Source of the DNA: Eubacterium pyruvativorans
GTDB lineage: Bacteria; Bacillota; Clostridia; Peptostreptococcales; Anaerovoracaceae
DNA length: 44,324 bases
Assembly (NCBI RefSeq): GCF_900102225.1
Contig: NZ_FNBF01000015.1
Span: forward strand, 1 to 44,324
Direction: 5' to 3'
This document shows, one piece after another, positions 42,677-44,324 of this stretch. The notes under the pieces are model-generated. The model worked only from the letters and a program-made list of their open reading frames with translations, did no database searches and was not told the origin of the DNA. The first letter of the stretch is position 1, and every line of letters starts with the position of its first letter. The position numbers and the translations under genes were made by a program.

Positions 42677-44056
42677 ATGGAGAAATATGATATCGTAGTG
42701 TGCGGCGCCGGCGTGGGCGGCGTGTTCATGGCGTATGAGCTGACCAAGGTGCAGAACAATGCCCGGGTTTTGGTAATTGATGCCGGAGGCCCGATTGAGA
42801 AGCGGGTGTGCCCGATCAGCACCGGGAAGACGAAGCAGTGCATCAACTGCAATCCCTGCAGTATCATGAACGGATACGGGGGCGCAGGCGGACTGTCAGA
42901 CGGGAAATATAATCTGACAACCCAGTTCGGCGGAGATCTCCATCAGTATCTGGGCGAGGAGAAGACCATGGCGCTGATGTATTATGTGGACGAGGTGCTT
43001 TGCGGAATGGGAGGCAGCGGCGCCAAACTATATTCCACCGCCAACTCGGAGCTGAAGACGAAGTGTCTGCAGCATGACCTGCATCTGCTGGATGCCCAGG
43101 TCCGGCATCTGGGAACGGACACCAATGTGAAGATCCTGGGCAACATCTATGAGTATGTGAAGGACCGGATCGACATTCATTTTTATGAACGGGTGGCTGA
43201 CATCACCCAGGAAGGGGACGGCACGTTCCGGGTGCACACGGACAAGGAAACCTACGGGGCAGCCGACGTGGTTCTGGCCACCGGCCGCTCGGGATCGGAG
43301 TGGATGTCGGAAATCTGCGGCAAGTTCGGTATTCCGACGAAGAAGAACCGGGTGGACATCGGTGTCCGGGTGGAGCTGCCGGCGGAGGTGTTCAAGCATA
43401 TCACCGACCAGGTGTACGAGAGTAAGATCGTTTATCAGACAGAGAAATATAACGATCTGGTCCGGACTTTCTGCATGAATCCGTACGGCGAGGTGGTTTC
43501 CGAAAACACCAACGGCATCGTCACGGTGAACGGCCACAGCTATTCCAATCCGGAACTCCGGACAGAGAACACGAACTTTGCGCTGCTGGTGTCCAACCAC
43601 TTCACGGAGCCCTTCGAGGATTCCAACGAGTACGGTCAGGCCATTGCGAGTCTGTCCAACATGCTGGGAGGCGGCGTGCTGATGCAGCGCTTCGGGGATC
43701 TGGTCAAAGGGAGAAGGAGCAGCGCCCGCCGCATGGAGAAGTGCTTCACGAAGCCGACCCTTCACGCTACGGCAGGGGATCTGAGCCTGGTGATTCCGAA
43801 GCGGCAGCTGGATGATATCATCGAAATGATCTATGCGCTGGATACCATTGCGCCGGGCACGGCCAATGAGGATACTCTTCTCTACGGTGTGGAAGTGAAA
43901 TTCTATAATTCCAAGGTGGAAGTGGATTCAAATCTGATGACCCGGGTGCCGGGGCTCTATGCCATCGGTGACGGTTCCGGGGTGACCCACTCCCTGTCCC
44001 AGGCTTCGGCGTCCGGAATCTATGTGGCCCGGGAGCTGGCGGAGAAATATCAGTAG
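42677..44056 (+). CDS. FAD-dependent oxidoreductase
   Basis: The ATG at 42677 has AAGGA six bases upstream and starts MEKYDIVVCGAGVGGVF, the dinucleotide-binding motif, giving 459 residues. A cysteine cluster follows at about 50-66 (CPIS...CINCNPC) beside GYGGAGGLSDGKYN, a pattern of FAD-dependent dehydrogenases in the NAD(P)/FAD family found in anaerobes. VVLATGRSG and the C-terminal AIGDGSGVTHSLSQA complete the FAD site. The substrate is unknown; the cysteines could bind a metal or act in redox chemistry. No partner gene lies beside it: upstream is a terminator, downstream a tRNA. Confidence 0.88.
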   Translation: MEKYDIVVCGAGVGGVFMAYELTKVQNNARVLVIDAGGPIEKRVCPISTGKTKQCINCNPCSIMNGYGGAGGLSDGKYNLTTQFGGDLHQYLGEEKTMALMYYVDEVLCGMGGSGAKLYSTANSELKTKCLQHDLHLLDAQVRHLGTDTNVKILGNIYEYVKDRIDIHFYERVADITQEGDGTFRVHTDKETYGAADVVLATGRSGSEWMSEICGKFGIPTKKNRVDIGVRVELPAEVFKHITDQVYESKIVYQTEKYNDLVRTFCMNPYGEVVSENTNGIVTVNGHSYSNPELRTENTNFALLVSNHFTEPFEDSNEYGQAIASLSNMLGGGVLMQRFGDLVKGRRSSARRMEKCFTKPTLHATAGDLSLVIPKRQLDDIIEMIYALDTIAPGTANEDTLLYGVEVKFYNSKVEVDSNLMTRVPGLYAIGDGSGVTHSLSQASASGIYVARELAEKYQ

Positions 44057-44131
44057 GGAGTGCAGCCGGGCGCATAGACGTGCCCGGTGGGAGTGTACGA
44101 AAAAGAATACGGTGGGGGCTGCAGATTTTCC

Positions 44132-44160
44132 TTGCAATCTCCACCGGTTCCCCTTATACT
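44132..44160 (+). promoter_or_regulatory. Promoter for tRNA-Leu
   Basis: TTGCAA (44132-44137), 17-base spacer, TATACT (44155-44160), 38 bases before the tRNA 5' end. Confidence 0.75.
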
Positions 44161-44197
44161 AATGATGTTGCTCACGAGAGCAGCGAAAATCAGATAT

Positions 44198-44282
44198 GCG
44201 GTTGTGGCGGAATTGGCAGACGCGCACGGTTCAGGTCCGTGTGATGCGAGTCATGAGGGTTCGAATCCCTCCAACCGCACCA
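44198..44282 (+). tRNA. tRNA-Leu (anticodon CAG)
   Basis: Acceptor arm GCGGTTG (44198-44204) pairs with CAACCGC (44272-44278), then discriminator A and an encoded CCA. The anticodon stem CACGG/CCGTG holds the loop TTCAGGT, giving anticodon CAG for CUG leucine codons. A long variable arm, as in class II tRNAs, and the TTCGAAT T-loop are present. CTG is the dominant leucine codon in the genes of this window. Confidence 0.96.
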
Positions 44283-44290
44283 AGGATGAG

Positions 44291-44324
44291 CCGGTAATTG
44301 ACAGTTGTCGATTACCGGTTTTTT
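44291..44324 (+). terminator. Terminator after tRNA-Leu
   Basis: CCGGTAAT (44291-44298) / ATTACCGG (44311-44318) has an inner GACA/TGTC helix, followed by six T that run to the window edge. Confidence 0.9.

Overview
The window looks like chromosomal DNA of a GC-rich anaerobic Clostridia-type Bacillota. Supporting signs are a class I cyclic-di-GMP riboswitch, AgrA/AgrC-like signalling proteins, a sortase-anchored surface protein, secreted proteins with bacterial Ig-like domains, a YitT protein, and a hydroxyproline dehydratase (glycyl radical) locus, which needs anoxic conditions. Family-level placement is not possible from the sequence alone.

Layout. 1-376: right end of an IS3-family insertion sequence. 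377-2816: intergenic DNA with a short palindromic element, a c-di-GMP-I riboswitch and terminator, then a Cna_B/VPKTG surface protein. 2857-7090: overlapping genes for a membrane GGDEF-EAL protein, a LytTR response regulator and an AgrC-like histidine kinase. The riboswitch and the GGDEF-EAL gene put making and sensing of c-di-GMP next to each other. 7198-12484: secreted or surface genes (Ig-like/GDPD, a hypothetical protein, a subtilase with FN3) and an rmlA-like nucleotidyltransferase. 12581-14014 (minus): secreted transglutaminase-like protein. 14015-14661: no gene, but palindromic repeats and an orphan terminator-like hairpin. 14662-15609: a C_GCAxxG_C_C redox protein coupled to a cysteine-containing hypothetical protein. 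15624-16185 (minus): a transcription unit with a consensus promoter and a terminator but no long reading frame. 16358-21355: two AEC transporters, an Mrp/NBP35 ATPase, a YitT membrane protein and an orphan DNA methyltransferase.

21586-30792: a glycerol kinase fused to an XTP/dITP pyrophosphatase, a YihY membrane protein, a lipid kinase, a G5-NlpC/P60 wall hydrolase, malic enzyme, SerC and an S11 D,D-carboxypeptidase. 30794-36740: UvrC, an LRR-like hypothetical protein, a DUF2201/VWA protein and a MoxR ATPase. 36868-41902 (minus): TetR regulator, glycyl-radical activase, HypD and ProC. Together these form a trans-4-hydroxyproline to proline pathway. 42218-44324: a DUF1292 protein, an FAD-dependent oxidoreductase and tRNA-Leu(CAG) with its own promoter and terminator.

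The items most worth a second look are the orphan minus-strand unit at 15.6-16.2 kb, the GlpK-RdgB fusion, the family of 32-33 bp palindromes, the YitT leader RNA and the degenerate EAL domain beside a c-di-GMP riboswitch. All calls come from reading the sequence; no database search was run.
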